Notes: generated by a model from the sequence alone, not told the origin. Shown: positions 8,558 through 18,022, numbered from the stretch's first letter. The stretch: 64,000 nucleotides of DNA from Verrucomicrobiales bacterium (GCA_024233215.1 JACKPW010000008.1:124001-188000), one strand, 5' to 3'. A program made the numbers and translations.

Positions 8558-9628
8558 CTACTCCGATTCCACCACCTGCATCGCCGCCCGCAGGTAACCC
8601 AGGGCGTATGCCATGCCGGCGTGCCACGGGGCGGCGCAGGTCATCTGCGGAGCGTGATCCGGGATGATGACGCCTTCGTAGCCGTTCCGCTTCAGAATCC
8701 GCAGCACCCGCAGCACATCGATGTCGCCCTCATCGATGAAGGTCTCGCGATAATCCGGCACTTTGCCCCGGACATTCCGGCAATGGACATAACCGATCCG
8801 CCGGGTCCGGCTGGCGGCATCCACCGCCTCATAGACGTCGCCCTCGGTCATCTCCGCCAGGGTGCCGAGGCAGAACTCGCAGGCATTCCGCGGGCTGGGG
8901 CGCAGCCGGTAGAGCCGGTCATACAACGCCGGTTGATACACCAACCTCGGCTGCCCCCGCACCGTCGGCATCGGCGGATCGTCGGGATGCGCGGCCAACG
9001 TGACCCCGGCTTCCTCCGCCACGGGAATCAGCGAATCGAGGAAGTCCTTTGCCCGGGACCAGAGTTGTTCGGACGTGGCGGGTGGTTCGATCCCCTGCCC
9101 GGCTTCCCGGTCGTAGACCATGTTCCAGGCCATGCCGCGGGGCATTGGCTTGTCGTAGGGCCCGTCCATGCCGACCGCCTCGGCTTCGCCGCGGGCGAAG
9201 GTTCCCTTGATTCGCCCGGCCACCCCGGCAATCGAGAAATTGTAGCCGATGATCGGGATGCCGGCGCGGCCGACATTCCGGACGATGGTCTTGAGGTTCT
9301 CCAACTGCGCGGCTTTGCGGGGGCCGTCCAGCAGCACGTCATGCCAGTGCGCCGGATCGAAGTTCTCGATGGCTTCCAGTTCGAGCCCGGCGTCGTTGAT
9401 CGCCCGTTTCAGGTCGCGCAGTTCCTCGAAAGTCCAGAGTCGTTCGGGATCGCCGGCCAGGCCCCAACCGGAATCGTCCCCCACCGGTTGATCGCCCGGC
9501 CGGTTGCTCCGCGAGGAACGGAAATAGTCCACCAGATGAACGACCAGGTGGGTGCAACCGCATTGCCGCGCGAAGCGGAAATGGTCGGCGTCGAGTTGAT
9601 GACGGTAGAGTCCGAATCCGAGTTTCAT
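8558..9628 (-). CDS. uxuA: Mannonate dehydratase
   Basis: Mannonate dehydratase converts D-mannonate to 2-keto-3-deoxygluconate in hexuronate catabolism, using a divalent metal in a TIM barrel. The family-typical segments are present: AAHPDDPPMP, CEFCLGTLAEM, VHCRNVRG, FIDEGDIDV and VIIPDHAPQ. I place the start at ATG 9628 (MKLGFGLYRHQL, 356 residues), because that ATG overlaps the stop codon of the upstream sugar transporter as ATGA, a classic translational-coupling arrangement. A longer open frame upstream is repeat- or transporter-derived. The coupling suggests that the transporter imports a sugar acid or its precursor which this enzyme helps degrade. Confidence 0.92.
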   Translation of the reverse strand: MKLGFGLYRHQLDADHFRFARQCGCTHLVVHLVDYFRSSRSNRPGDQPVGDDSGWGLAGDPERLWTFEELRDLKRAINDAGLELEAIENFDPAHWHDVLLDGPRKAAQLENLKTIVRNVGRAGIPIIGYNFSIAGVAGRIKGTFARGEAEAVGMDGPYDKPMPRGMAWNMVYDREAGQGIEPPATSEQLWSRAKDFLDSLIPVAEEAGVTLAAHPDDPPMPTVRGQPRLVYQPALYDRLYRLRPSPRNACEFCLGTLAEMTEGDVYEAVDAASRTRRIGYVHCRNVRGKVPDYRETFIDEGDIDVLRVLRILKRNGYEGVIIPDHAPQMTCAAPWHAGMAYALGYLRAAMQVVESE

Positions 9629-11010
9629 GCCGGGTCGGGCCGGGTCGGGCCGGGGGGACGATGCCACGAGGTCTCGATTTCCTCCAGCGTGCGCCCCTTG
9701 GTTTCCGGCACGCTCCGGAAGACGAAGACAAACGCCGCAAGGCTGCAGAATCCGTAGATCCAGAACGTCCGCGCCGGCCCGATCCAGGCGCTGTCACGCA
9801 ACACCGGAAACGTCTGGGCAACCAGGTAGCAGGCGGTCCAGATGGTGAATGCGGCGACGGACATCGCGCGACCGCGCGTGCGGGTGGGGAAGATCTCCGA
9901 ACAGACAATCCATGGGATGGGGCCCAGCGCCACCGCGAACGCGGCGATGAACAGAAGGATCGTCGCGAGCAGAGCCGGTCCCGAGGCGCCGGTCAGGAGC
10001 ATCACCCCCACCGCCCCCAACGCGACCACCTGCACCGCCGAACCCACCAGCAGCAAAGCGCGCCGGCCCAGGCGGTCCACGAACGCAATGGCGACGAAGG
10101 TGAACGCGACATTGACCAGGCCGATCCAAACGCTGGCGGTGAAGGCGTCCTTCACCCCGACGCCGGCGCCGGTGAAGATGTTTGTGGAGTAATACATGAT
10201 CGCGTTGATCCCGCTGAATTGGGAGAAGGCCATCAACATCACGGCAATCAGCAACGGCCGCCGGCAGGCGCCCCGGAACAATTCGATGAAGCGCCCTTCC
10301 TCCTGCTTCAGCACCTCGCGGACGGCGGCCATCTCGCTCGCGGCGTGGGTCGGTCCACCCACTTTCTCGAGAATCGCGCCGGCCTCGGACTCGCGTCCCG
10401 CCGCCGCAAGCCAGCGGGGACTTTCGGGCACGACGAGTTGCATTGCCGCCAGCATCAGTGCCGGCACGAGTTCCGCGCCCAACATCCAGCGCCACCCGGA
10501 TGCGATGTTCCAGGCCTCGTCGCCCGCGGCTTGAATCCGGGCGTTGACGAAGAGCGTCACGAAGATGCCGGTCACAATGCCCAGTTGGAAAAGCGACCCC
10601 AGCCGCCCGCGCCATGGCCCCGGCGCCACCTCGGCGATGTAGATCGGGCAGACCATCGAGGAGACCCCGATGCCGAGCCCGCCAACGAATCGCGCCACCA
10701 GGAATTGGTCAAACGTGCGCGGGATGGCCGAGCAGAGGGCGGATATGGCATAGAGCGCGGCGGCGAGGAGCAGGATGCGTTTCCGCCCGAAGCGGTCGCT
10801 CAGGAAGCCGGCCACCAACGCGCCCGGAATGCAGCCGATGATCGCGCTTGAACTGGCCAGTCCTTCGCCCACCGAATCCAATTCGAAATAAGCCTTGAGG
10901 AACTGGTTGGCCCCGTTGATGACGGCCGTGTCATAGCCAAACAGGAAGCCGCCCAGCGCACCGGTCAGGGTGAGCCGCAGGAGGTAGCCCGGATTGTAGG
11001 GGTGTTTCAT
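9625..11010 (-). CDS. MFS sugar porter family transporter
   Basis: The protein has 461 residues and about twelve membrane helices. It carries the sugar-porter signatures DRFGRKR (loop 2-3), PESPRWL (before helix 7), DRLGRRALLLVG (loop 8-9) and PETKGRTLEEIE after helix 12. These are hallmarks of proton-coupled or facilitative hexose and pentose carriers (XylE/GLUT fold). ATG 11010 (MKHPYNPGYLLRL) is chosen. The open frame reaches 63 codons further upstream, but that stretch contains a dispersed repeat (GCCAATCCGCCGCTACGG near 11075) and is not conserved-looking. Its stop overlaps the uxuA start. A GH38 mannosidase gene lies just upstream on the same strand, consistent with uptake of released sugars. 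Confidence 0.93.
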   Translation of the reverse strand: MKHPYNPGYLLRLTLTGALGGFLFGYDTAVINGANQFLKAYFELDSVGEGLASSSAIIGCIPGALVAGFLSDRFGRKRILLLAAALYAISALCSAIPRTFDQFLVARFVGGLGIGVSSMVCPIYIAEVAPGPWRGRLGSLFQLGIVTGIFVTLFVNARIQAAGDEAWNIASGWRWMLGAELVPALMLAAMQLVVPESPRWLAAAGRESEAGAILEKVGGPTHAASEMAAVREVLKQEEGRFIELFRGACRRPLLIAVMLMAFSQFSGINAIMYYSTNIFTGAGVGVKDAFTASVWIGLVNVAFTFVAIAFVDRLGRRALLLVGSAVQVVALGAVGVMLLTGASGPALLATILLFIAAFAVALGPIPWIVCSEIFPTRTRGRAMSVAAFTIWTACYLVAQTFPVLRDSAWIGPARTFWIYGFCSLAAFVFVFRSVPETKGRTLEEIETSWHRPPGPTRPDPA

Positions 11011-11062
11011 GATCGGTGCGGCGAACCGGTGTTCGCCGAATGCCTGGGATGTCCGCAAGAAC

Positions 11063-11093
11063 CCGGCGGATGCCAATCCGCCGCTACGGAGGG
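11063..11093. repeat. Dispersed repeat copy (GCCAATCCGCCGCTACGG)
   Basis: A short palindromic unit, CGGCGGATGCCAATCCGCCG, can fold as a hairpin (GGCGGAT / ATCCGCC). Near-identical copies occur at 14736-14766, with relatives at 2192-2216, 16080-16172 and 59726-59770. It lies between the mannosidase and sugar-porter genes. Confidence 0.6.
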
Positions 11094-11173
11094 GAACCTC
11101 AGGGGCGAACGGGGGTTCACCGACGTCCTGGACCGCCATGAACGGTCCACTCCGCAACTGGAACCGGGCTTGT

Positions 11174-14100
11174 TCATCGCGCAGCCACGGACTCCTCAAA
11201 CTCCACGCGCAGCGTCACCAACCCCATGCCGGGCACCGTGATCTCCTCGCCCGCTTCGGCCGCACGACGTTCACTCAGATCGCTCAGCCAGGCAGCAGCC
11301 GGTTGCCGGCCGTTCCATCGCAGGCCCGTCGAGACATCCTGATCGCCGGGCGCCCAGAGTCGAACGATCCACGCCTGCCCCTCATCCGCCGGCTTCAGGC
11401 CGGTGACAACCACATCCGGGTGGGTCAGCGTGAACCGCGGTGTTTCGTCCGGGGCGGGACCCCGAGCACGCAGCGGAATCAACGGTTGCCCGCTCGCGAT
11501 GCCGAATCGGGCCGCCGTCGCGGCATCGAACCGGCCATGCGGCTGGAGCACGTAACGGAACATCACGGGCCCTTCCTGGTAGGCCCGGTAGTTCGTGCCC
11601 CAGTGGTTGTTCATCGCCCACGAGTAGAACTTCTGCGTCGGCTCGACGTCCTGCCGCCAGACCGTCGGATCGGTCTGGGAGTTCAGCAGGCGCGCCGTGA
11701 TCCCCCCCACTTCCACCAGCGGCGCGTCCAAGGTCGCCCAACTCACGCCAAAGCGGTCGTTCGACACATCGGCCCAACGGCCCACCGTGAACCAGTTCTT
11801 GCAGCCGCTCGGAAGCTGGTCCTGATCCGGGCGCATCACCGCCAGCGGCAGGCCCAGCCGCAGCACCCCGTCAGGCACATCGAAGGGGAAGGAGAGGTTG
11901 AGGCTCTCCTTGCCCTCGTCGGCGTGATAGCTCGACGCCACGAGCCGCTCCTTGTCGACCAGGTTGAACAATTCCACCCGTCCCAATCCCGCCACCACGC
12001 GGACCTCGCGCACGAGTTGGCGGCAGCCGGGCGCTTCCGACTCAACCAGGAGGGACGCCACCAACGGACCGTTCTCCTTCACCCGAATCCGCACCGGACC
12101 GTTGCGTTCGAGATTCGCGAGGTCGTCGCCGATCAGATAGCGACAGTCGCCCAAGCCCTCGCCATCGGAGGTGTCGACCAGGTTGTGATCATACCCCGTG
12201 ACGCGCAGGTCGATGATCGCGCCGGTCGTGGGATCCAGCCGCACGGTCAACCGCTCATTGCGCAACACGGCCTCCGCGGCATCAGCCTCCGCCTTCGCTT
12301 CGCCGGCATGAGGCGCCCCGTTGACAAACCGATACCGGCGTGCGGCCAGGGGCGGCGCATCGCGGACAAGCATCACCAAGTCGCCGTTGGCCAGTCGTTG
12401 GGAGGGGACCGGGTTCCCGGCGGAATCGAGCACGCGGCCGCGTCCATCCCAGAAATCATGCGGCACATTCGCCAACTCGGTGCGAGCCCAGGAGGTGGTG
12501 TTGTAGAGATCGATCCCCTGCTCCGCCTCCGGCCCCGGCGCCGGGGCCCCGGCGCGGTCCAGCAGGTCACGCGATTCCCGGTCCGCGGCCGCGGCGTAGC
12601 TGCTCTTGATCGCCCATTGGTCCAGGGTCTCCTGCCGGGCCGGTTCACTCACGCTGCACCAGGCGCCCCAGGTGTGTTCGGAGTAGAGCAGCGTATCGCG
12701 CCAGGCCGTCGAAAAGTCCGCAACCGGATAGGGTCCCGGCCCTCGCAGGGCCCAGAGGGTTTCCGCCTGGGCGAGCCGATCCGAACTCGCGCGGTTCAAC
12801 CCCGTCTCCAGGGCGGACGAACCCGCACCGTCCTCCCAGTAAGGTGTCCAGTCGCCGGCCACTTCCGGCAGTCGATCCCCGTAACGCTCCTCGAAGTCGC
12901 GGAACGCCGCGCTCGTGGACGTGATGTTGAAATGCGGCCAGGCGTATTCGGTGTTCCAGTCGCGAATGAACTCACAGATCGCCGGGTCCGGCACGGCGTT
13001 GTCCCCATGACCGGCCCAGCGCATGTAGGCGATGTCATACGGAAACCCGCTGCGTTCGAGCTGTTCCTGGTATTCGGTGACAAACTCGGGCGTGAGCCGG
13101 TGGATGATGTGCGACATCGCATAGCCGCGCCACGGAATCCACACGAGCACCTTGTCGCGACCCGACGGGCCCACCCAGTAGAACGGCTTGTTCTCCCATT
13201 GCACGAGGATGTCGCCAATGCGGTCGAAGTAATTCGGCGCCACGGAGAAGTAGCGAATGCCCGCCTGGGCCATGGCAGTCACCGTGCCCCAGGTGTAACC
13301 CGGAACATCGCTGATCATCGCGGCGTCCACGGACACACCGGTGGTGTCGCCCAACTGCGTCGCGAGCCGACAAAGCCGCAGGAGTTCCTCCGGTCGGCAC
13401 AGACCGGTGAGTTCGTTGAGATACAGCCCGTTCAAGGCGACCTTCCCCGTGCGCACAGCCTCGAGAAACCGTTCGCGCTGCGCCGGACCGAGCCGGTGCA
13501 GATACAGGTCCGCCGCCCACAGCACCTCCACGTTCCAGACAAACCGCGCCCCATCCGGGTAATCCGCCGTGGCCTCCGCAAGTTCCATCCCGCGGAGGAG
13601 GTTGTTGACCTGCTTCTCTTCGATGGCGGTCTGCAGTTCGGTGTAGCCGATGTCCGTGTGCGAATGCGGCAGCACATGGATCGTGAGATGACGAACCGGC
13701 TGTTGAGCGATCTCGCGACGGGCGACCACTTCGCCACCGACACGCAGAATCAACCGGCGGGTTCGGGTCTCCTGCACCTCGGGAAGCAGCAACTGAAACT
13801 CCTGGTCGCCGCGTTGGAGTTGGATCGACCGCGCCACCGCTCCATCGATCTCGAGCGAGCCGCCCGCCGGCTCGCCGAGGTGCCGCAGGACGACCTTCAA
13901 GGGTTGGGTAGGACTCCCCGCCGCACCCCGCCGCAAGGCCCGAACGACATCGGCGCGAAGTACCGCCGTCTGCCCCGTCGGCACGGTCACTTGCGCACCT
14001 TCGGGAGCGAGCAGAACGACCGCGTCGTAGAGCAACCAGCTTCCGCTCAGGGTGGTGAGTTGGATGTCGTTGTCACCCACGTGGAGTTGCGTCACGGGGA

Positions 14101-14614
14101 ACTCGACGTTCACCGCAGTGCGGTTGCCCTGGTCAGGATGTCCCTGAATGGAACCGTCCCCACCGCCGCGCGGGAGGGCGTGTTCGGTGACCTGACCGTT
14201 GACATCCACCCGGAGTCGAGGCGCCCCGCCCGAATGCGTGTCCAGCAACCGGAGTTCCAACCGGCAGGTGCCTTCGGCGGGCAGTTCGGCCAGCCCGAAC
14301 CGAATGGTGAAGGTGTGTCGTCGCTGCCCCGCCCAGGAATCCGAGGGACCCGGCTGGGCGTAGGGCCATTCCCGTTTCGGATCGGAAACGCCGACAATGA
14401 AGAACGGATCCTCCTTGAACCGCGCGTAGCCATCGGGGGCGAGGGCAAGTTCGGCGTTGTTCCCATCCACCTGCCCGATGCTCCATAGCGGGACGAGTTC
14501 GGCGCCCCAACCCGCCGGGACGGCAGCAACCAGTAAGCCACCCAGCAGGCCCGCGAGACGGCAAGCGTGGCGGGTTCGCAGAGGTTTCGAGAAGGACCGC
14601 ATGTCGTGTTGCAT
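11174..14614 (-). CDS. Secreted GH38-type alpha-mannosidase with N-terminal beta-sandwich domain
   Basis: The protein has 1146 residues and a signal peptide (about 18-38, AGLLGGLLVAAVPAGWG). Residues about 40-205 resemble the beta-sandwich found as domain III of rhamnogalacturonan lyases. The GH38 catalytic region starts with the zinc-binding motif HSHTDIGYT at 317-325. D436 in ISDVPGYTWG is the likely nucleophile, and the region HWGTNYRAYQEGPV matches the C-terminal beta domains of alpha-mannosidases. GH38 enzymes remove terminal alpha-mannose residues using zinc. The signal peptide implies periplasmic or extracellular action, supplying sugars to the neighbouring porter and mannonate pathway. 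The start may be ATG 14614 or 14602. Linkage preference cannot be read from sequence. Confidence 0.88.
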   Translation of the reverse strand: MQHDMRSFSKPLRTRHACRLAGLLGGLLVAAVPAGWGAELVPLWSIGQVDGNNAELALAPDGYARFKEDPFFIVGVSDPKREWPYAQPGPSDSWAGQRRHTFTIRFGLAELPAEGTCRLELRLLDTHSGGAPRLRVDVNGQVTEHALPRGGGDGSIQGHPDQGNRTAVNVEFPVTQLHVGDNDIQLTTLSGSWLLYDAVVLLAPEGAQVTVPTGQTAVLRADVVRALRRGAAGSPTQPLKVVLRHLGEPAGGSLEIDGAVARSIQLQRGDQEFQLLLPEVQETRTRRLILRVGGEVVARREIAQQPVRHLTIHVLPHSHTDIGYTELQTAIEEKQVNNLLRGMELAEATADYPDGARFVWNVEVLWAADLYLHRLGPAQRERFLEAVRTGKVALNGLYLNELTGLCRPEELLRLCRLATQLGDTTGVSVDAAMISDVPGYTWGTVTAMAQAGIRYFSVAPNYFDRIGDILVQWENKPFYWVGPSGRDKVLVWIPWRGYAMSHIIHRLTPEFVTEYQEQLERSGFPYDIAYMRWAGHGDNAVPDPAICEFIRDWNTEYAWPHFNITSTSAAFRDFEERYGDRLPEVAGDWTPYWEDGAGSSALETGLNRASSDRLAQAETLWALRGPGPYPVADFSTAWRDTLLYSEHTWGAWCSVSEPARQETLDQWAIKSSYAAAADRESRDLLDRAGAPAPGPEAEQGIDLYNTTSWARTELANVPHDFWDGRGRVLDSAGNPVPSQRLANGDLVMLVRDAPPLAARRYRFVNGAPHAGEAKAEADAAEAVLRNERLTVRLDPTTGAIIDLRVTGYDHNLVDTSDGEGLGDCRYLIGDDLANLERNGPVRIRVKENGPLVASLLVESEAPGCRQLVREVRVVAGLGRVELFNLVDKERLVASSYHADEGKESLNLSFPFDVPDGVLRLGLPLAVMRPDQDQLPSGCKNWFTVGRWADVSNDRFGVSWATLDAPLVEVGGITARLLNSQTDPTVWRQDVEPTQKFYSWAMNNHWGTNYRAYQEGPVMFRYVLQPHGRFDAATAARFGIASGQPLIPLRARGPAPDETPRFTLTHPDVVVTGLKPADEGQAWIVRLWAPGDQDVSTGLRWNGRQPAAAWLSDLSERRAAEAGEEITVPGMGLVTLRVEFEESVAAR

Positions 14615-14735
14615 AGCTGACTGGGCGGATCATGCCGAACCCCCGCCGCCAAAGAAACTGGAAACATGCCGGTCACCGGATCGCGCCGTCGGGGCGAACT
14701 GGCGCTCGCCGTATGCCCGCGGTGCAAGCCGATGC

Positions 14736-14766
14736 CCGGTGGATGCCAATCCGCCGCTACGGGGCG
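14736..14766. repeat. Dispersed repeat copy overlapping a stop codon
   Basis: The unit GGATGCCAATCCGCCGCTAC is nearly identical to the copy at 11063-11093. The TAG stop (14757-14759) of the minus-strand UroD-family gene lies inside this unit, so the repeat supplies the end of that protein. Confidence 0.6.
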
Positions 14767-15989
14767 TAACCGATCACCGCGTCAAACATCGCCACGACGT
14801 TCTCCGGGGGCACGTCGGCCTGGATGTTGTGGACCTGCTGGAAGACGTAGCCGCCACCCGGCGACCAGGTTTGCATCAACTCCGCCACGTGCTCACGGAT
14901 TTGCGCCGGCGTGCCGTGACTCAGGAGGTCGCGCGTGTCGCACCCCCCACCCCAGAAGGTCAATCGGTCGCCGAACTCGCGCTTCAGCACGGTCGGATCC
15001 ATGCCCCGACAACTGATCTGGACCGGGTTGATGGCGTCGAGCCCCGCCTCGATCAGTCCCGGCAGAAGTTCGTAGACACCCCCACAGCAGTGCAGCATGA
15101 TCTTCACATCGGCCAGTTCCTTGACCCGCCGCCACAGGACCTGCTCGCGCGGGAAGAAGAACTCGCGATACATCTTCGGGGAGACCTGCGGGCCGTTTTG
15201 CATTCCCAGATCGTCGCCGAACAGGATGATGTCGATGTGTTCGCCGACCGCGGCAAGGAACCGTTCCAGGTTTGCGAGATGAATCTCGACCGCCCGGTCC
15301 AGGAAGGCATGGGCCCGATGGGGATCGCCGGCCAGCAGCAGGAAGAAGCCGTCGTTGCGATAGAGGAACTGGCCGAGTTCGAGCAGGTTCCCGCCAAACA
15401 ACCCGATGATGGCCCGGTTGGTGGAGGCGCGGAGTTGACGGGCGCCGGCGGCGAAACGTTCCATGCCGTCCTCCCCGGCGATCTCGGGTCCGGGCGGGCT
15501 GGCCACCGCCGTCCACATGCTCTCGCCCATCGCTTCGGGCACATGCTCCAGGTCGTCCCTTTCCGCGAAAGGGTAGTGGGTCTGCTCGAAGTAGAGGCAC
15601 CCGGCGGGCATGCGGGCAAGGATCCGTCCCGATTGGGAACGCAGGATCCAGTCATCCCCATCGCGCTCCGGGCTGGCCCAGGATGGCATCAGGCAGGGCG
15701 TGCCGTCGGGCAACACCCATTCGCGCCACCACTTGTCATCGAGGGCGAAAGCCCGACCCAGTTCGATGGTGTCCACCTGAAACCGCTCCAGCACATCCTC
15801 GTCCACAATCGCAAGCTGCTGGACGGGGTCATACACCCGGATGGGTCGATCCGGCAGTTCGAGGTGGCGCCGAAGCCGCGCGTAGGCCATGGCGCTGATG
15901 CCGGAAGAACGGTGGCCGGAGAGATCGATCGGCACCCGGTCCGGTTGACGGTGGTTCAGGGCGGCGAGAATGCGTTCACGCGAGGTCAT
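14757..15989 (-). CDS. Uroporphyrinogen decarboxylase-family protein (MtaA/CmuA-like)
   Basis: The protein has 410 residues and the UroD fold. It begins MTSRERILAALNHRQPDRVPID, typical of the methyltransferase-like branch rather than HemE. Other features are FGDDLGMQNGP, SPKMYREFFFPREQ, the putative metal-binding LHCCGGVYELLP and GLDAINPVQ. HemE is shorter and has different arginine and aspartate signatures, so haem synthesis is unlikely. Family members include corrinoid methyltransferases and many uncharacterised proteins encoded beside sugar-catabolic genes. Here it sits at the head of the minus-strand mannosidase/porter/uxuA block, about 140 bases from the mannosidase start. The biochemical role is unknown. 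Confidence 0.85.
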   Translation of the reverse strand: MTSRERILAALNHRQPDRVPIDLSGHRSSGISAMAYARLRRHLELPDRPIRVYDPVQQLAIVDEDVLERFQVDTIELGRAFALDDKWWREWVLPDGTPCLMPSWASPERDGDDWILRSQSGRILARMPAGCLYFEQTHYPFAERDDLEHVPEAMGESMWTAVASPPGPEIAGEDGMERFAAGARQLRASTNRAIIGLFGGNLLELGQFLYRNDGFFLLLAGDPHRAHAFLDRAVEIHLANLERFLAAVGEHIDIILFGDDLGMQNGPQVSPKMYREFFFPREQVLWRRVKELADVKIMLHCCGGVYELLPGLIEAGLDAINPVQISCRGMDPTVLKREFGDRLTFWGGGCDTRDLLSHGTPAQIREHVAELMQTWSPGGGYVFQQVHNIQADVPPENVVAMFDAVIGYAP

Positions 15990-16286
15990 GGCGTTTCGTT
16001 CGATGGACGGACTGAGTTCATTGCAACGGCGTCACGAAGAAAGTCCCGGGATGCTATCCCCAACGAAGCCCGCAAACAAGCCCTCCGCCGTAGCGGCGAA
16101 CGGGCGTTCCCGGCCGGCGCCGGAGAGTGCAAGGGAAGGCTCCGCGAACGCCAGTTCACCGCTACGGGACCTGGCGCGGGGAATGCCAGGACCCGGGGTT
16201 CACCAGCCCAGCCAATCTCGGCCGCGCCCTTCCGGTGGAACCGACATGTCTGGAAACGCTTCGCCGACGGTGCCACACTCGCCCCT
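15990..16286. repeat. Divergent intergenic region with inverted CCGTAGCGG / CCGCTACGG repeats
   Basis: Between the UroD-like gene and the secreted protein, CCGTAGCGGCGAAC near 16088 and GTTCACCGCTACGG near 16156 are inverted arms about 70 bases apart, with a GAACGCC/GGCGTTC pair inside. These belong to the dispersed CCGCTACGG family. Promoters for both divergent genes should lie here, but none can be pinned down. Confidence 0.5.
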
Positions 16287-17864
16287 GTGAAAGCTCTCCT
16301 CTCCGCGGCGTTTCTCGTCGGCACCCTGGCTTTGCCCGGATTGCTCGCCCATGCCGGTTCACCGACTCCCGACCTCTGGCCGCTTGCCCGGGAACAGTCG
16401 GACATCCACCGCTACGCCACCCTGTTCACGGCCCAGGACGTGCGCGACCGGCTCGCCAACGAAACGGGACTCGCCGCCGCCATCGACTGGTGCCGGCACA
16501 CCGGGGTCACCCACGCCTTCATCGAGTGCTTTCGTGACGGTTACCAGGCGGAACGGACGCCGTTGGCTGCCGCCATGGCCCGGTTCCGCCAGGAAGGCAT
16601 CGAGGTGTCGGGCTGTGTGACGCCGACCCGCGTCGGGAAGGCATCCACCGGCTGGAACCTGATCTCCTGCTACACCGACCCCGCCACGCAGGAGCGGGTC
16701 AAGGCCATCTTCGAGTTCGCCGCCAGCCTGTCGGACGAGATCATGATCGACGATTTCTGGTTCACCGACTGCCAGTGCGACGCGTGTGACGCAGCGCGAA
16801 AGGCCCGAGAAGTCCGGGTCGGCGAACGCACGTTTCCGGTGAACGGGAACACCTGGGAGGATTACCACTGCGAGTTGATGGTCCAGGTTTCCCGGGCGCA
16901 CGTGCTTGGCGCGGCGGAACAGGTCAACCCGAACGCCCGACTGATCATCAAGTATCCGCAGTGGTACGACCGTTTTCACGAACGGGGCTATGAGGTGGTG
17001 CGCGAGACGGAGGATTTCGACCGCATCTGGGTGGGGACGGAAACGCGCGACTACGCCGATCCGCGCTGGGGCGGCACGGTTCAGTATGAGGCTTACTTCA
17101 TCATGCGCTGGCTGGGCGGGATCGGGGGCGCAAAATGTGGCGGGGGCTGGTTCGATCCGTATGGGACGACGGAAGCCACCTACGTCGAGCAGGCCCGCCA
17201 GACCATTCTGGGCGGCGCGCGCGAATCGTTGTTGTTCTGTTATGGCAGCCTGTTGAACGGGACGGGGCCGAAGAATGTGGCAGCCCTGCGAGCGGAAATG
17301 CCGGATCTGTTCGCCGTCGCGCGCGAAGTTGTCCGACGGAACCCCGCAGGGCTCGCCGCCTACAAACCGGCCAACAGCCATCCGGAAAAGGAGGACCGCG
17401 TGTTCGATTTCGTGGGGATGCTGGGCCTGCCCCTGGTGCCCTGCCATGAGTTTCCGGGGCAGGCGTCCGCGGGGTTCTTTTCCGTGCACGCGTTGAAGGA
17501 CCCGAACCTGGTGGAGAAACTCGGGCGTTTCATCGCGGACGGGAAGCCGGTGCTCGTCACCGACGGCTTGGTGGCGGGCTTGAAGGCCAGACTCAACTTG
17601 GCGGTGCCAAACGTGCAGGTCCTGAAGGTGGGCGGTAATCCAAAATCGTTGCTGCAGCTTCCACAGCCGACTTTGGACAACTTGCGTGAGCCCTTGCTCA
17701 AGCCGTTCAACGCAACCCTCCGCGCTCCGAACAAGGTGGGTTTGTACCTCTTCGTTGACGGCAGTTGGGTGATCGAGAATTTCAACGACGAGCCGGCGGA
17801 AGTGGAGTTCAACGGGAACAAACTGTCCGTCGACGCTCGCGCCTGGGTAAAACGGTGGAAGTAG
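16287..17864 (+). CDS. Secreted TIM-barrel-like protein of unknown function
   Basis: The start is set at GTG 16287 (VKALLSAAFLVGTLALPGLLAHA), which supplies a clear signal peptide and gives 525 residues. The same frame is open far upstream, but only across DNA antisense to the UroD gene. The protein carries an acidic pair EIMIDDFWF followed by CQCDACDAARKA, a cysteine cluster seen near the active site of several barrel-type glycosidase-like families. Further features are IIKYPQWYDRF and a glycine-rich GGIGGAKCGGGWFDPYG segment. The C-terminal 100 residues look like a beta-sandwich. An exported glycosidase-like function is plausible given the neighbours, but I do not recognise a defined family. 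Confidence 0.7.
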   Translation: MKALLSAAFLVGTLALPGLLAHAGSPTPDLWPLAREQSDIHRYATLFTAQDVRDRLANETGLAAAIDWCRHTGVTHAFIECFRDGYQAERTPLAAAMARFRQEGIEVSGCVTPTRVGKASTGWNLISCYTDPATQERVKAIFEFAASLSDEIMIDDFWFTDCQCDACDAARKAREVRVGERTFPVNGNTWEDYHCELMVQVSRAHVLGAAEQVNPNARLIIKYPQWYDRFHERGYEVVRETEDFDRIWVGTETRDYADPRWGGTVQYEAYFIMRWLGGIGGAKCGGGWFDPYGTTEATYVEQARQTILGGARESLLFCYGSLLNGTGPKNVAALRAEMPDLFAVAREVVRRNPAGLAAYKPANSHPEKEDRVFDFVGMLGLPLVPCHEFPGQASAGFFSVHALKDPNLVEKLGRFIADGKPVLVTDGLVAGLKARLNLAVPNVQVLKVGGNPKSLLQLPQPTLDNLREPLLKPFNATLRAPNKVGLYLFVDGSWVIENFNDEPAEVEFNGNKLSVDARAWVKRWK

Positions 17865-17878
17865 GCAGGGGCACCCCC

Positions 17879-18022
17879 GTATGGACTGCGGCGGCACGCG
17901 AAGCACGACGCCGCTTTGGCCGAGGTTACCCAAACGCGGTGATCGATCCGTCGAACGCTTGTCTGCCGGTCAACAGCGCCGTCGCCGCTTCGCTCTGCCG
18001 ACGCACTCGGTCCAAGCGATGC
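17879..18022. repeat. GGAGTGCGG-family hairpin element upstream of a secreted peptidase
   Basis: TGCGGCGGCACGCGAAGCAC begins the element, with the inverted partner GCCGCTTCGCTCTGCCG followed by ACGCACTCGGTCCA at the far end. The same arrangement (TGCGGTGGCACGCGAAGCAC then GCTCTGTCGGCGCGCTCCA) occurs at 43842-43975. Both copies lie just 5' of plus-strand genes encoding exported proteins. Confidence 0.6.

Noticed and set aside
11009..14488. 1159-codon open frame on the plus strand
   Set aside because: It lies antisense to the GH38 gene and reads as Arg/His/Pro-rich low-complexity sequence without domains. It is a GC-driven shadow.
14457..16286. Upstream 610 codons of the open frame that ends at 17864
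   Set aside because: Antisense to the UroD-family gene and full of Arg/Pro. The signal peptide begins at GTG 16287, so only the downstream part is taken as the gene.
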